From positions 2,666,001 through 2,730,000 of the forward strand of contig NZ_CP119147.1 of NCBI RefSeq assembly GCF_029167645.1: a stretch of DNA of 64,000 nt, in the 5' to 3' direction. The notes below the pieces were generated by a model. It was not told the DNA's origin. It ran no database searches and saw only the letters and a list, made by a program, of their open reading frames with translations. This stretch comes from Streptomyces sp. AM 2-1-1. GTDB taxonomy: Bacteria > Actinomycetota > Actinomycetes > Streptomycetales > Streptomycetaceae. The translations under genes were made by a program, and so were the position numbers. Positions 10,066 to 18,217 of this stretch are shown here, piece after piece (position 1 is the stretch's first letter; each line of letters begins with the position of its first letter).

Positions 10066-10992
10066 ATGGCGCGTACGGAATCACTGCCGTCCACGGACGT
10101 CTGGTTACTGGTCCGGGCGCTCCCGGTGCCGTTGCAGGGCGCGACCCATCGGCTGGCGAACGCCCTCGCGGAGCTCCACGGGCCGCGGTTCGCCGTCTGG
10201 CACACCAACGAGTTCGTCTTCGGCGTCCGCGACGGGCTGCTGTTCCTGCGGACCCTGGGCGGCGCGGACGTGCCCGCCCCGAAGGTCGTGTGCATACGCC
10301 AGACTCCCGGCTCCATGCACCACGACCGTGAGGTGACCCTGCTGCGGCACCTGGAACGCATGGGATCCACCCTCCTCAACCCGCTGGAGGCGCACCTCGT
10401 CTGCCGCAACAAGATGTGGCAGATGCAGGAACTCGCCCTGGCGGGGCTCCCGGTGCCCGACACCCTCTCGTACGGGACGGCTCCGCTCGAAGGGGTGGTC
10501 CGCGTCCCCGGCCTCGGCACCCCCTGCGTGGTCAAGTCGGTCACCGGCCACCAGGGCAGACAGGTCTTCCTCGCCCCCGACACCTCTCTGCTGCGCGGTG
10601 TGGCGGGTGCCCTGGCGCAGGAGACTCCGCACCTCTTCCAGGAGTACGTGTCCCACTCGCACGGCCGGGACCTGCGCCTGATCGTGGTCGACGGCGAGCC
10701 CGTGGGCGCCGCCGTACGCACCTCCCGCAGCGGCGGCCTGGTCTCGAACATCGGCCAGGGCGGCTCCGCCACCGTCTGCCCGGGCGAGTACCCGGAGGCG
10801 GAAGCCCTGGCGGTACGGGCCGCCGGGGCGATGGGCCTCGCCATCGCCGGGGTGGACCTCCTCTTCACATCCGAGGACACCTTCACCGTCTGCGAGGTCA
10901 ACGCGGTCCCCGGCTGGCGCCCGCAGATGACGGCGGTGATCCCCGCGATCACGGCGAGCATCGGCCGCCGCGTCGAGGCGTGGGGTCGCTGA
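10066..10992 (+). CDS. RimK/LysX-like ATP-grasp ligase with a TTA codon
   Basis: A 308-aa protein. ATG 10066 is preceded by GGGGAG; an alternative ATG lies six codons upstream. The architecture is a RimK-like pre-ATP-grasp region (about 1-110), then the ATP-grasp fold with PCVVKSVTGHQGRQVF (about 147-162), FQEYV (about 193), DLRLIVVDGEPVGA, and the metal-binding TVCEVNAVPGW near residue 281. This superfamily forms amide bonds with ATP, for example glutamate ligation or peptide maturation. The substrate here is unknown. Leu14 is encoded by TTA (10105-10107), so translation probably depends on the bldA tRNA. Confidence 0.82.
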   Translation: MARTESLPSTDVWLLVRALPVPLQGATHRLANALAELHGPRFAVWHTNEFVFGVRDGLLFLRTLGGADVPAPKVVCIRQTPGSMHHDREVTLLRHLERMGSTLLNPLEAHLVCRNKMWQMQELALAGLPVPDTLSYGTAPLEGVVRVPGLGTPCVVKSVTGHQGRQVFLAPDTSLLRGVAGALAQETPHLFQEYVSHSHGRDLRLIVVDGEPVGAAVRTSRSGGLVSNIGQGGSATVCPGEYPEAEALAVRAAGAMGLAIAGVDLLFTSEDTFTVCEVNAVPGWRPQMTAVIPAITASIGRRVEAWGR

Positions 10993-11053
10993 GGCGGGCC
11001 GCCCGGCCGACGGCTTCCTCACCGCCGCCGATCGCCCTGACCGCGCCGACCCG

Positions 11054-11102
11054 CCGGGTGCGCGAGCGGGCGCCGACCTGCCGGGTGCGCGAGCGGGCGC
11101 CG
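11054..11102. repeat. 27-bp direct repeat, 1.8 copies
   Basis: A 27-bp unit at 11054-11080 is repeated for 22 further bases from 11081. It lies between the convergent ATP-grasp gene and the XRE gene. No terminator hairpin is obvious here. Confidence 0.7.
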
Positions 11103-11135
11103 GGGCCGGAGGACGACCGGGGGCGACGGGCCCGC

Positions 11136-11384
11136 CTACCGCCGCTCCTTCTCGCCTCCCCCGTACGTCAGCACGTCACCCGGCTGGCAGTCGAGGACCT
11201 CGCAGATGCGGGTGAGCGTGGTGAAGCGGATCGCGCGGGCCCGGCCGTTCTTGAGGATGGACAGGTTCACGTTGGTGACGCCGACGCGGGAGGCGAGCTC
11301 CGCGAGGGTCATGCCGCGGTCGGTGAGCAGCTGGTCGAGATGGACCTCGATGCCGTGGCTCTCGCTGTCGTCTCCCACCGTCAT
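11136..11384 (-). CDS. Small XRE-family (Cro/C1) regulator paired with a DUF2975 protein
   Basis: An 82-aa protein that is essentially one helix-turn-helix domain: MTLAELASRVGVTNVNLSILKNGRARAIRFTTL covers helices 2-4, and DCQPGDVLTY follows. It resembles the YozG/YoaS-type regulators that accompany DUF2975 membrane proteins. Its start overlaps the stop of the DUF2975 gene (ATGA), so the two are translationally coupled. AT-rich TATCG repeats upstream of the operon (12086-12118) are the likely autoregulatory operator. Confidence 0.88.
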   Translation of the reverse strand: MTVGDDSESHGIEVHLDQLLTDRGMTLAELASRVGVTNVNLSILKNGRARAIRFTTLTRICEVLDCQPGDVLTYGGGEKERR

Positions 11385-12073
11385 ACCGTCCCGTCCAGGT
11401 CCTCCCGCATGGCAACCCCGGCGCGCATGACGCGGGCGAACGTGAGGATACCCAGGGCGGTGAGGATGAGCGCGTAGGGCGGCTGCCAGCTGTCGAGCCA
11501 GTTCTCGGCGGTGAAGGGATGGTCCTGGGCGAGGGTCGCCAGCAGCGCGGCGTGCGCGCCGGCCTCCACCGTCTCCCCGACCAGGCAGCCGAGCAGCAGC
11601 CACCAGCCCGCGAGGCGTGCGCGGTCCGCGGCCTGCGGGGTGAAGACGCCTTCGCGTGAGACCCCCTGCACCAAGCGGTTGAGCAGGAACAGCATGCCCA
11701 GGAGCAGCAACCAGGACGGGAAGCCGCCGAGGAAGTCGTACAACCGCTGAGCACCGTCGGCGTGGTCGGCGCAGTACGTCGGCCGCACCATGACCTCGGC
11801 CCCCGGCTGAGGGGTGAAGAGGGTCGCGAAAGAGTCCGTGCTGAAGTCCGATCGGGCCTCGGCGCACACGTACGGGCCACCCAGCATCAGGTGCGGCTCG
11901 GAGCCGAGCAGGGTTCCCACGCCGCCCACGACGAGGCCCCCGAGGAACAGCCGGTAGACGAACCGGATCACGGTGGAGAGCGGCTCCAGCAGTCTCTTCT
12001 CCGCATGGTCGCCGTGCACCACCGGCTCGTCCCCCGGCTCGGCTCTCCGCTTCCCCCGCAGCTCAGCGAACAT
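11381..12073 (-). CDS. DUF2975 four-helix membrane protein
   Basis: A 230-aa integral membrane protein with about four hydrophobic segments (about residues 38-58, 122-142, 158-178, 200-220) and a soluble loop carrying two cysteines (YVCAEARSD, PTYCADHAD). DUF2975 proteins are almost always encoded with a small XRE regulator, as here. The complex is thought to be a membrane-linked regulatory switch, but no biochemical function is established. The start ATG 12073 follows GGGGGG at a suitable distance. It is the first gene of a two-gene operon. Confidence 0.85.
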   Translation of the reverse strand: MFAELRGKRRAEPGDEPVVHGDHAEKRLLEPLSTVIRFVYRLFLGGLVVGGVGTLLGSEPHLMLGGPYVCAEARSDFSTDSFATLFTPQPGAEVMVRPTYCADHADGAQRLYDFLGGFPSWLLLLGMLFLLNRLVQGVSREGVFTPQAADRARLAGWWLLLGCLVGETVEAGAHAALLATLAQDHPFTAENWLDSWQPPYALILTALGILTFARVMRAGVAMREDLDGTV

Positions 12074-12085
12074 GAACGCCCCCCG

Positions 12086-12118
12086 TATCGATTATCGATG
12101 TTATCGAGAAACGATAAG
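12086..12118 (-). promoter_or_regulatory. AT-rich TATCG repeat cluster, candidate XRE operator and promoter
   Basis: Within 33 bp there are three TATCGA repeats, an ATCGATTATCGAT near-palindrome, and a TTATCG-5-CGATAA inverted repeat. The DNA is strikingly AT-rich for this genome and lies immediately upstream of the DUF2975-XRE operon. Confidence 0.6.
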
Positions 12119-12198
12119 AACGAACGCGGTCGTGGTCAACCCCCCTTTGGCGGAGGGTGCTGTGAGCGGTGACGGCGTACGCGACCGCAGGGCGCACG

Positions 12199-12229
12199 AA
12201 GGCCCTGGCAGCTGAGCTGCCAGGGCCTT
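12199..12229 (-). terminator. Hairpin terminator after the VOC gene
   Basis: Perfect 15-bp arms (AAGGCCCTGGCAGCT and its complement) surround a single central base. It lies 66 bp beyond the stop of the minus-strand VOC gene and upstream of the DUF2975 promoter. Confidence 0.75.
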
Positions 12230-12294
12230 GGTGGCACGGCGCGGCGAGCACGCGCTCGACAGGCCACGCCGTGCGCGGTCGAGCGCGAGTAGTT

Positions 12295-12666
12295 CTACGG
12301 ACGGTTGCGGCAGAGGCAGAACGGGTGCCCGGCCGGGTCGGTGTAGACCTGCCAGCCGTAGCCGGATTCATCGACGAAGCTCTTCAGGAAGGTGGCGCCC
12401 AGCCCGGTCACCCGGCGCTGCTCGGACTCGAACTCGTCCACTTCGAAGTCGAGGTGGAACTGCTGCGGATGGTCCTGGCCCGGCCAGCTCGGCGGCTGGT
12501 AGTCCGTCACCCGCTGGAACGACAGCTCGATGCCGTCGTTGCGCAGGTTGACCCAGTCCTCCTGGCTGATGTCGGTGTTGATCTCCCACCCCAGTACGCC
12601 GGCGTAGAACTCGGCGAGCTTCCACGGGTCGGGACAGTCGAGGATGACGTCGGTGAACTTCAGCAT
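12295..12666 (-). CDS. VOC/glyoxalase-fold protein, probably leaderless
   Basis: A 123-aa single-domain VOC protein (beta-alpha-beta-beta-beta units) with a typical start MLKFTDVILDCPDPWKLAEFYAGVLGWE and the ending GWQVYTDPAGHPFCLCRNRP. Possible metal ligands are His91 (QFHLDFEV region) and a C-terminal Glu/Asp, but the set is not complete enough to assign a reaction. Upstream of ATG 12666 there is no RBS. Instead a TATGAT -10 box (12673-12678) ends six bases before the start, so the transcript is probably leaderless. Confidence 0.85.
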   Translation of the reverse strand: MLKFTDVILDCPDPWKLAEFYAGVLGWEINTDISQEDWVNLRNDGIELSFQRVTDYQPPSWPGQDHPQQFHLDFEVDEFESEQRRVTGLGATFLKSFVDESGYGWQVYTDPAGHPFCLCRNRP

Positions 12667-12948
12667 CGGCGCATCATAGGCACTTTGCCGGGTGCTGGCG
12701 AGGGACTGAACGGGCCCACGACAGGGGCGGTCCGGTGAAGCTCCGTACCACCGGGCGAGGCGCCCACCGGTCTCCCGCCCCCGGCGTTTCCCGGGTGGTC
12801 GCGCGGACCAGCCACCCCCGGGTGGACGGCTCCCCGCTCCACGGCGGGGTGGTGTCGCCGTGTTCTCGGGGCAGACGGTCTCTCTCCGGGAACACCGGGA
12901 CAGCGCCTGGTGAAAGGTGCTGGTCATGCCGGGAAGAGGAGGCCGACG

Positions 12949-13788
12949 ATGGAATGGGAACTGGGCGAGGAGTTCGAGACGCCCGGCGGCACGATGCGGT
13001 GGAGGCGCTTCGGCGACGGCGACCGCGCCGGCGACGACCCCGTCGTGCTGGTGCACGGCACTCCGTACTCCTCCTTCCTCTGGCGGGACATCGCACCGGC
13101 GCTCGCCCGCACCCGTACGGTCTTCGTCTTCGACCACCTCGGCTTCGGCCGGTCGGAGCAGCGCGAGGGCCAGGACCTCGGCCTCGCGGCCCATGCGAGG
13201 AACTTCGCCGCGCTCCTCGACCACTGGGGGCTGTCCTCCCCCAGCGTCGTCGCGCACGACATCGGTGGCGCCGTGGCCCTGCGGACACTGCTGCTGGAGC
13301 GGCGGGAGTACCGGGACCTGACCCTCTTCGACGCGGTGAGCGGCGGCGACTGGGAGCGAGGGCTCTTCCGCCTGATCCTGGAGCACGCGGAGGTGTTCGG
13401 ACAGCTCCCGGAGTACGCGCACGAAGCGCTGGTCGCCGCCCACCTTCGGCACGCCACGCACGCCGGCTTCCGGCCGGGTGTTCTCGACGCGTACCTGGCA
13501 CCGTGGCGGGGAGCGGCGGGGCAGGCCGCTTTCTACCGCCAGTACAGCCAGATCAGGCAGGCGGACACCGCCCCGTACGAGGATCTGCTCGGCGGCATCT
13601 CCTGCCCGGTCCGCCTCATCTGGGGGCGCGAGGACCGCATCCTTCCGCCGGAGTACGCCCACTGGCTGCACCAGCGCGTCCCGCACGCCGAACTGCACTG
13701 GATCGAGGGCGCGGGCCACCTCCTCCAGGAGGACGCGGCGGGGCAGCTCACGGCCCATCTCACTGCCGGGTTTCCGTCGGAGGCGTGA
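12949..13788 (+). CDS. Alpha/beta hydrolase, haloalkane dehalogenase-like
   Basis: A 279-aa hydrolase; ATG 12949 has GAGGAGG seven bases upstream. The oxyanion-hole motif VLVHGTPYSSFLWRD (about residue 33), the nucleophile elbow VVAHDIGGAVAL with Asp as nucleophile (about residue 105), and the histidine GAGHLLQED (about residue 264) are visible. An aspartate nucleophile points to haloalkane dehalogenase or epoxide hydrolase relatives rather than esterases. The substrate is unknown. It is divergent from the VOC gene and has no obvious operon partner. Confidence 0.85.
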   Translation: MEWELGEEFETPGGTMRWRRFGDGDRAGDDPVVLVHGTPYSSFLWRDIAPALARTRTVFVFDHLGFGRSEQREGQDLGLAAHARNFAALLDHWGLSSPSVVAHDIGGAVALRTLLLERREYRDLTLFDAVSGGDWERGLFRLILEHAEVFGQLPEYAHEALVAAHLRHATHAGFRPGVLDAYLAPWRGAAGQAAFYRQYSQIRQADTAPYEDLLGGISCPVRLIWGREDRILPPEYAHWLHQRVPHAELHWIEGAGHLLQEDAAGQLTAHLTAGFPSEA

Positions 13789-13835
13789 GACCGGCGGCGA
13801 CGTCGTGACACCGCGGGACGGGCGGGCACCGCGGC

Positions 13836-14393
13836 CTACCGGTCCGGGACCGCTGCCCTACGAGCCGTGCCGGGACGGAGCAGGTCGAGCACCTGGGTCC
13901 AGTCGTACGCGTCGCGCCCGCCGTCCGCCTTGGGCTGGTGCGGCACGTGGTCGCCGACCAGGACGCCCATGGCCCGGAGCCGGTGCAGGCTCTCCCCGTA
14001 CGCGGGGTGGGCGGCCTGCGCCGCGTTGACGTACGGCTGGACGGCCACGGGAATACCGAGCCCGTACGCCTCGCAGAGGATGCCGAGCGCGAGGGTGTCC
14101 GAGATGCCGGCGGCCCACTTGTTGATCGTGTTGAAGGTCGCGGGTGCGACGGCGATGGCGTCGGCCGGGGGGAGCGGCTGCGTACTGCCGGGGCGGCGCC
14201 AGGCGGAGCGGATCGGGTAGCCGGTCTGGGCCTCGACCGCTGCCTGGTCGATGAACCCCAGTCCGTTCGGGGTCGCGATCACGCCGACCTTCCACCCCTC
14301 GGCCTGCGCGGCGGAGATCAGTGAGCCCACCCCGTCGGCGATGCCGGAGGCGCAGACGACGACGTAGAGGAACGGTTCGTGGTGCTCGGTCAC
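13836..14393 (-). CDS. Flavoprotein (HFCD fold)
   Basis: A 185-aa protein from GTG 14393, which has GGGGAG upstream. LYVVVCASGIADGV at the N-terminus and ADAIAVAPATFNTINKWAAGISDTL match the flavoprotein/phosphopantothenoylcysteine decarboxylase fold: a glycine-rich flavin loop and the APATFNT-NK motif. Members bind FMN and decarboxylate cysteinyl peptides or pantothenate derivatives; stand-alone Streptomyces members are uncharacterised. The 287 nt upstream (14394-14680) show no convincing gene. Confidence 0.85.
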   Translation of the reverse strand: MTEHHEPFLYVVVCASGIADGVGSLISAAQAEGWKVGVIATPNGLGFIDQAAVEAQTGYPIRSAWRRPGSTQPLPPADAIAVAPATFNTINKWAAGISDTLALGILCEAYGLGIPVAVQPYVNAAQAAHPAYGESLHRLRAMGVLVGDHVPHQPKADGGRDAYDWTQVLDLLRPGTARRAAVPDR

Positions 14394-14680
14394 GCCTGGG
14401 CTCCCCGGATCCGGCAACGCGGGTGATGTTCGGCCGACACGGCTTCCGTGTCGGCTGCGGGCGACCAGTCTTCCCTGCCCGCCGGAAAGCCGCACGGCGT
14501 TCGCCCGGAGTCGCCGACCGGCTCTCAGCACGCGCAGCGTGGACCGGCCCCCAGGGCGGGCGCTGCCTCCACGGCCATGGCGGTGCAGGTCCCGGTCTCC
14601 CTCCCCCGGCGGCCCGGGTCGGAGGTGTACGAGGACCACCACGCCATCGGACCGACAACTACGCGGGCCGGTCCGCGTGT

Positions 14681-14890
14681 TCAGAATCCGCCGAGCCCGC
14701 CGGCCTTGACTCCCGCCACGAACGAGGCGAAGGAGGCAGCGGAGAAGCCCAGCACTGGGCCGCTCGTGTCCTTGGAGTCCCGGACGGGAACCGTGTGACG
14801 CAGGGCGAGGAGATTGGTAGCCACTTCCACGCACTGGCCACCGTTGTTGCTGTAGGAGGACGCGAACCAACGCGGGGTTTCGGTCTTCAC
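14681..14890 (-). CDS. DUF397 protein
   Basis: A 69-aa DUF397 protein. The family core RWFASSYSNNGGQCVEVATN, VPVRDSKDTSGPVLGFSAASFASFV is complete. The GTG start at 14890 overlaps the stop of the upstream DUF5753-XRE gene (GTGA). DUF397 proteins occur next to such regulators throughout Streptomyces and, in studied pairs such as BldB-like/WhiJ-like sets, are thought to modulate the partner regulator in development. Confidence 0.93.
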   Translation of the reverse strand: MKTETPRWFASSYSNNGGQCVEVATNLLALRHTVPVRDSKDTSGPVLGFSAASFASFVAGVKAGGLGGF

Positions 14891-15714
14891 GAGAGGCCCT
14901 TTCGAAGCTTATTGATCATGGCGGCTGACGCCGTCTGCGAGATGGCTTCGGCCTGGAGAAAATGATAGGCCGTCAGCATGGGCAGCACGTCGCCGATTTC
15001 CCGTTCCAGATGGCCTCGTTGGGCGGACTCGGCATACGAGATGAGAGATCTGTCCTGCAGAGTCAGCACGGTCACCGGCAAGTCGAACGGGCGGGTGGCG
15101 CCCATGTCGAACGGGGCCACCTGGAGCACGGTGTTCGGACGGTCCGCGAACTCCATCAGTCGCAGTAGTTGCGCATTCATCACGCTCGGGGGGCCGACCG
15201 GTCGTCGGATGCAGCTTTCGTCCAGCACGGCGAGCACCATCGGCGGATGCATGCGGGCGAAAACGGCCTGCCGCTCAGCCACGAGGGAGACGCGCTCCCT
15301 CGCCTGCTGGGCGGTGATCATTCCCCGCTTGACCGCACCGTCCGCCAAGACCGTTGCATACTCCGGCGTCTGAAGCAGACCGGGCACAACACCCACCTCG
15401 TACAGCCGGATCTCCGCAGCCTGGCTCTCATAACGGACGAACTCGGGGAACCCCTCCAGGAGCGCTGTCTGCCGCACAGCCCGACACATCCGCTGGAACA
15501 GGTCTCCCGTACCGAAGGACTTGTCGATTCGGTGCGCGAAGGGAAGAGTCGGCGATTTGCGATCAGTTTCGACGGCCGAGATGTGCGCCCCGGAGTAGCC
15601 CGCTCGCTGAGCCAACTCGTCCTGCGTCCAGCCCCGCTCGTCCCGGAGCCTGCGTAAGCGCTCCCCGAAGGCAGCCGATGCCGATGCCTCCGGGTTCAGT
15701 TCTTTTCGGTTCAT
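14887..15714 (-). CDS. XRE-family regulator with DUF5753 (WhiJ-like), TTA codon
   Basis: A 275-aa protein; ATG 15714 is supported by GGAG eight bases upstream. Residues 15-70 form the HTH (FGERLRRLRDERGWTQDELAQRAGYSGAHISAVE) and residues 95-270 the DUF5753 sensor domain (YEVGVVPGLLQTPEYA, AERQAVF, VLDESCIRRPVG, LPMLTAYHFLQ). It is coupled to the DUF397 gene and divergent from the small gene at 15821, the standard WhiJ-like arrangement. Leu20 is a TTA codon (15655-15657), so bldA dependence is likely. The inverted repeat at 15744-15774 is the candidate operator. Confidence 0.93.
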   Translation of the reverse strand: MNRKELNPEASASAAFGERLRRLRDERGWTQDELAQRAGYSGAHISAVETDRKSPTLPFAHRIDKSFGTGDLFQRMCRAVRQTALLEGFPEFVRYESQAAEIRLYEVGVVPGLLQTPEYATVLADGAVKRGMITAQQARERVSLVAERQAVFARMHPPMVLAVLDESCIRRPVGPPSVMNAQLLRLMEFADRPNTVLQVAPFDMGATRPFDLPVTVLTLQDRSLISYAESAQRGHLEREIGDVLPMLTAYHFLQAEAISQTASAAMINKLRKGLS

Positions 15715-15743
15715 CGACGGACTCCGAACTCTTCCTTCGTCTG

Positions 15744-15774
15744 GTCTTAGTTGAAGACCACCGAACTCTAAGAC
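15744..15774. promoter_or_regulatory. Inverted repeat between divergent XRE and small gene
   Basis: GTCTTAG and CTAAGAC are separated by 17 bp in the 106-bp divergent region, in AT-richer DNA. This is a likely binding site for the DUF5753-XRE protein. Confidence 0.55.
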
Positions 15775-15820
15775 ACGCTGGGCCGCCTCAGTAGTCGAAG
15801 CACTACGGAGAGGAGTGGCG

Positions 15821-16078
15821 ATGTCTGAGAAGAACGTCCTTCCGAACGGATCGGGACACGCGATTCCAGCCCCCGGCACGCTCATGGTGGATGTCAGCCG
15901 TGGCGATCGGGTCGGGGAGTTCCGAGGGGTGTCCGGCCCCTACTGGGCCATACGCCCCGTCCGGGGAGGGCTGGAGTGGGAAGTAGCGCCGGGGAACACG
16001 CGCCCGGCGACCCCGACAGAGCGGCTGCGGGCCGAGACCGCGCGGTGCAACGCGCGGAGCCGGGGTGAGTTCCTGTGA
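15821..16078 (+). CDS. Small conserved hypothetical protein associated with XRE-DUF397
   Basis: An 85-aa protein. ATG 15821 is preferred over GTG 15815 because GGAGAGGAG is correctly spaced from it. The core GTLMVDVSRGDRVGEFRGVSGPYWAIRPV and tail TERLRAETARCNARSRGEFL are shared with the product at 9552. It is divergent from the XRE regulator and overlaps the next gene by four bases (GTGA), so it heads a small operon. No known catalytic or transmembrane features. Confidence 0.8.
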   Translation: MSEKNVLPNGSGHAIPAPGTLMVDVSRGDRVGEFRGVSGPYWAIRPVRGGLEWEVAPGNTRPATPTERLRAETARCNARSRGEFL

Positions 16079-16425
16079 AGGGCGCTCCCGGCCGGCCGGC
16101 CGGCCGGTTCGCCCTGACAGTCGGTGCGTGGGAGATGCACGCGCGGATGCGCATTCCCCGCCTCATGGAGGCACCGACCCCGCACCGCCCCCATGCCCCG
16201 CACACGGCCGCGGACGGTCGGCCGGACCCGATCGCGGCCGAACTGGCTCTCGTACAGGCGGATCCGAGCTACCGGGCCAGGTTCCGGGCAGCCCTGGATG
16301 CCGAGATCGACCGGCGCACCGAACTCCGCACGGCGGAACGGGAAGCGTTCGTCGACGCGGTGGAAGCCGCGGCCGGCGTCCTCTCCACCGCCATCGCCCC
16401 GCTCTCCGGCAGAAGCACCGCGTAG
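16075..16425 (+). CDS. Hypothetical protein
   Basis: A 116-aa ORF. GTG 16075 overlaps the preceding stop codon, which suggests coupled translation; ATG 16135 is an alternative. The C-terminal two thirds (AAELALVQADPSYRARFRAALDAEIDRRTELRTAEREAFVDAVEAA) look helical and charged, possibly a short coiled coil. I do not recognise the family. Position in the operon with the small XRE-associated gene is the only functional hint. Confidence 0.6.
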   Translation: MKGAPGRPAGRFALTVGAWEMHARMRIPRLMEAPTPHRPHAPHTAADGRPDPIAAELALVQADPSYRARFRAALDAEIDRRTELRTAEREAFVDAVEAAAGVLSTAIAPLSGRSTA

Positions 16426-16530
16426 TCGGAGCGCTCCGCCCGACGGCTTGCGCGGCGTACGCGCCGCGCTCCCCCGCGAACCTCCCCCGGGGCAACCCCG
16501 CCCCCACCCGACCGACATCGAGGAAGAATC

Positions 16531-16761
16531 ATGACCTCATCCGTCTTCACCGGCGAGACCGGCAAGCACACCCCTCGGCAGACCCCCGATCCCGAGCCGG
16601 GCCACCATCCGCCCGCCGCTTCCTGCGCGCGCTGCGAGGCGTTCGACCTGGCCGAGGAGGCCGCGGAGCGTGCCGACGACCTGAGTGCGGCGACCGATTG
16701 CCGGGTGCTGCGCGTCCGTCACCTGGCCGCAGACCCCGCACACCGGGGGTCTACGACGTGA
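16531..16761 (+). CDS. Small hypothetical protein with a CxxC pair
   Basis: A 76-aa ORF from ATG 16531 with GAGGAAG upstream. It has a SCARCEAFDLAEEAAERADDLS segment (CxxC followed by a helix) and ends overlapping the 3' end of the convergent MFS gene by 11 bp. The single CxxC is insufficient to assign a zinc ribbon. It probably continues the operon starting at 15821, after a 105-nt gap. Confidence 0.55.
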   Translation: MTSSVFTGETGKHTPRQTPDPEPGHHPPAASCARCEAFDLAEEAAERADDLSAATDCRVLRVRHLAADPAHRGSTT

Positions 16762-18217
16762 CGGACCGGGCCCGCCCGGCGAGCAGCGCGGTCAGGGCGC
16801 ACGGTACGAGCAGCAGACCGAAGGCGGCACCGTAGGCGGCCTCCTCGGTCGCACCCGCGCCGAGGAAGCCGTTCAGTACGGCGGCGGAGAGTCCCAGCAC
16901 GGTGATCTGTCCGAGGTTCTGCGTGGTCTGTATCGCGCTGCCGGCGTAGCCTTCCCGGCCGGCCGGGGCGTGGCCCAGCGACAGTTCGGTGAGCGAGGGG
17001 GCCGACATGCCCATGCCGAGGGCCGCGACGACCATCGCGGATGCGGCGATGCACACGGGCGTCCCGGGGATCGTGCCGACGATCGCGAGCACCACCGCCC
17101 CTGCCTGCAGAACGGTCCCGGCCACCACCAGGCGGTGGCGCGGGACGCGCTCCAGCAGGCGTGCCTGCATCCAGGAGGATCCGGACCACGCGAGCGCGGC
17201 ACCGGTGAAGGCGAGGCCGGTGACCACCGGGGGCGTGTCCCGTGTGGTGATCAGCAGCAGGGGTACGTACGCCTCCAGGGTGAAGAAGACGCCCGAGCCG
17301 AGACCGCGCAGCAGCACCGAGGCCGGCAGACCGTGCGCGGCACGCCAGGTGCCCGACGGCAGGAGCCGGGAGGCGAACACCGCGAGCAGGGCGCCCCCGC
17401 CTGCCGCGAAGAGCAGATGGCGCGGGTCCCAGCCCGATACTCCGTACTGCCCGAACGCCGCGCCCAGGCTCACCGCCGTCGCGGCCAGGAGAGCGGGACG
17501 GGCAGCCGGGCCTTCTGCGGGGACGGGCGCCGCCGCTCCCGGGGGCCGGCGCAGCGCGGCCATCACCGCGAGCGCGGGCAGCGCGGTGACGGCCGCCAGT
17601 CCGAGGAACACCACGCGCCAGGACCACCACGCCGCCACGAGTCCCGCGAGCGGGGGGCCGACCAGGGACGGGACGACCCAGCAGGCACTCATCAGGGCCA
17701 GCATGCGCGCACGCAGATGCCCCGGGTACGCCTGCCCGATGGCGGCGTTGACCGCCACCGCGACCATCCCGCCCGCCAGTCCGTCGAGAAAGCGGCCCAC
17801 CGCGAGCTGCCAGATCGATGTACTGGCCCCGGAGACCAGCAAGGTGAGCACCGCGAGGAGCATCCCCGCCACCAGCGGCCGTCGCGCTCCGGCCCGGTCG
17901 GCCCAGTTCCCTCCCAGCACCCCGCCGAGCAGACTCGCGGCCACGAAGCACCCCGCCACGAGCGGGAAGAGCGACACCCCGTCCAGGTCACGCACTGCCG
18001 TGGGCAAGGTGGGAACGACGGCCAGGGCCGCGAGCCCGGTCAGGAACATCACCGCGGCGAAGCAGAGCGAAGTGGCCCGGTAGGCCGAGGAGAACAGGCC
18101 GCCGACCGCCTGCTCCGTCCGGGGCGGGGTGATGACTGCCGATGCGCACAGGGGAGTTGGCGCTGACGGGCCAGCGGGCGACATGCCGCGCGGCGCATGG
18201 TTCGGATCATCGGTCAC
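16751..18217 (-). CDS. Major facilitator superfamily transporter
   Basis: A 488-aa MFS protein with 12 or more hydrophobic segments. After the second helix comes the MFS motif A-like loop LGGNWADRAGARRPLVAG, and later the GRFLDGLAGGMVAVAVNAAIGQAYP segment typical of drug/proton antiporters. The GTG start at 18217 is tentative: no RBS is visible, but TACCTT eight bases upstream could serve as a -10 box for a leaderless mRNA; ATG 18184 is an alternative. The substrate is unknown. Confidence 0.85.
   Translation of the reverse strand: MTDDPNHAPRGMSPAGPSAPTPLCASAVITPPRTEQAVGGLFSSAYRATSLCFAAVMFLTGLAALAVVPTLPTAVRDLDGVSLFPLVAGCFVAASLLGGVLGGNWADRAGARRPLVAGMLLAVLTLLVSGASTSIWQLAVGRFLDGLAGGMVAVAVNAAIGQAYPGHLRARMLALMSACWVVPSLVGPPLAGLVAAWWSWRVVFLGLAAVTALPALAVMAALRRPPGAAAPVPAEGPAARPALLAATAVSLGAAFGQYGVSGWDPRHLLFAAGGGALLAVFASRLLPSGTWRAAHGLPASVLLRGLGSGVFFTLEAYVPLLLITTRDTPPVVTGLAFTGAALAWSGSSWMQARLLERVPRHRLVVAGTVLQAGAVVLAIVGTIPGTPVCIAASAMVVAALGMGMSAPSLTELSLGHAPAGREGYAGSAIQTTQNLGQITVLGLSAAVLNGFLGAGATEEAAYGAAFGLLLVPCALTALLAGRARSVTS

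Noticed and set aside
14394..14680. Short minus-strand gene between the DUF397 gene and the flavoprotein gene
   Set aside because: Short frames exist, but none shows an RBS, codon bias or recognisable sequence.
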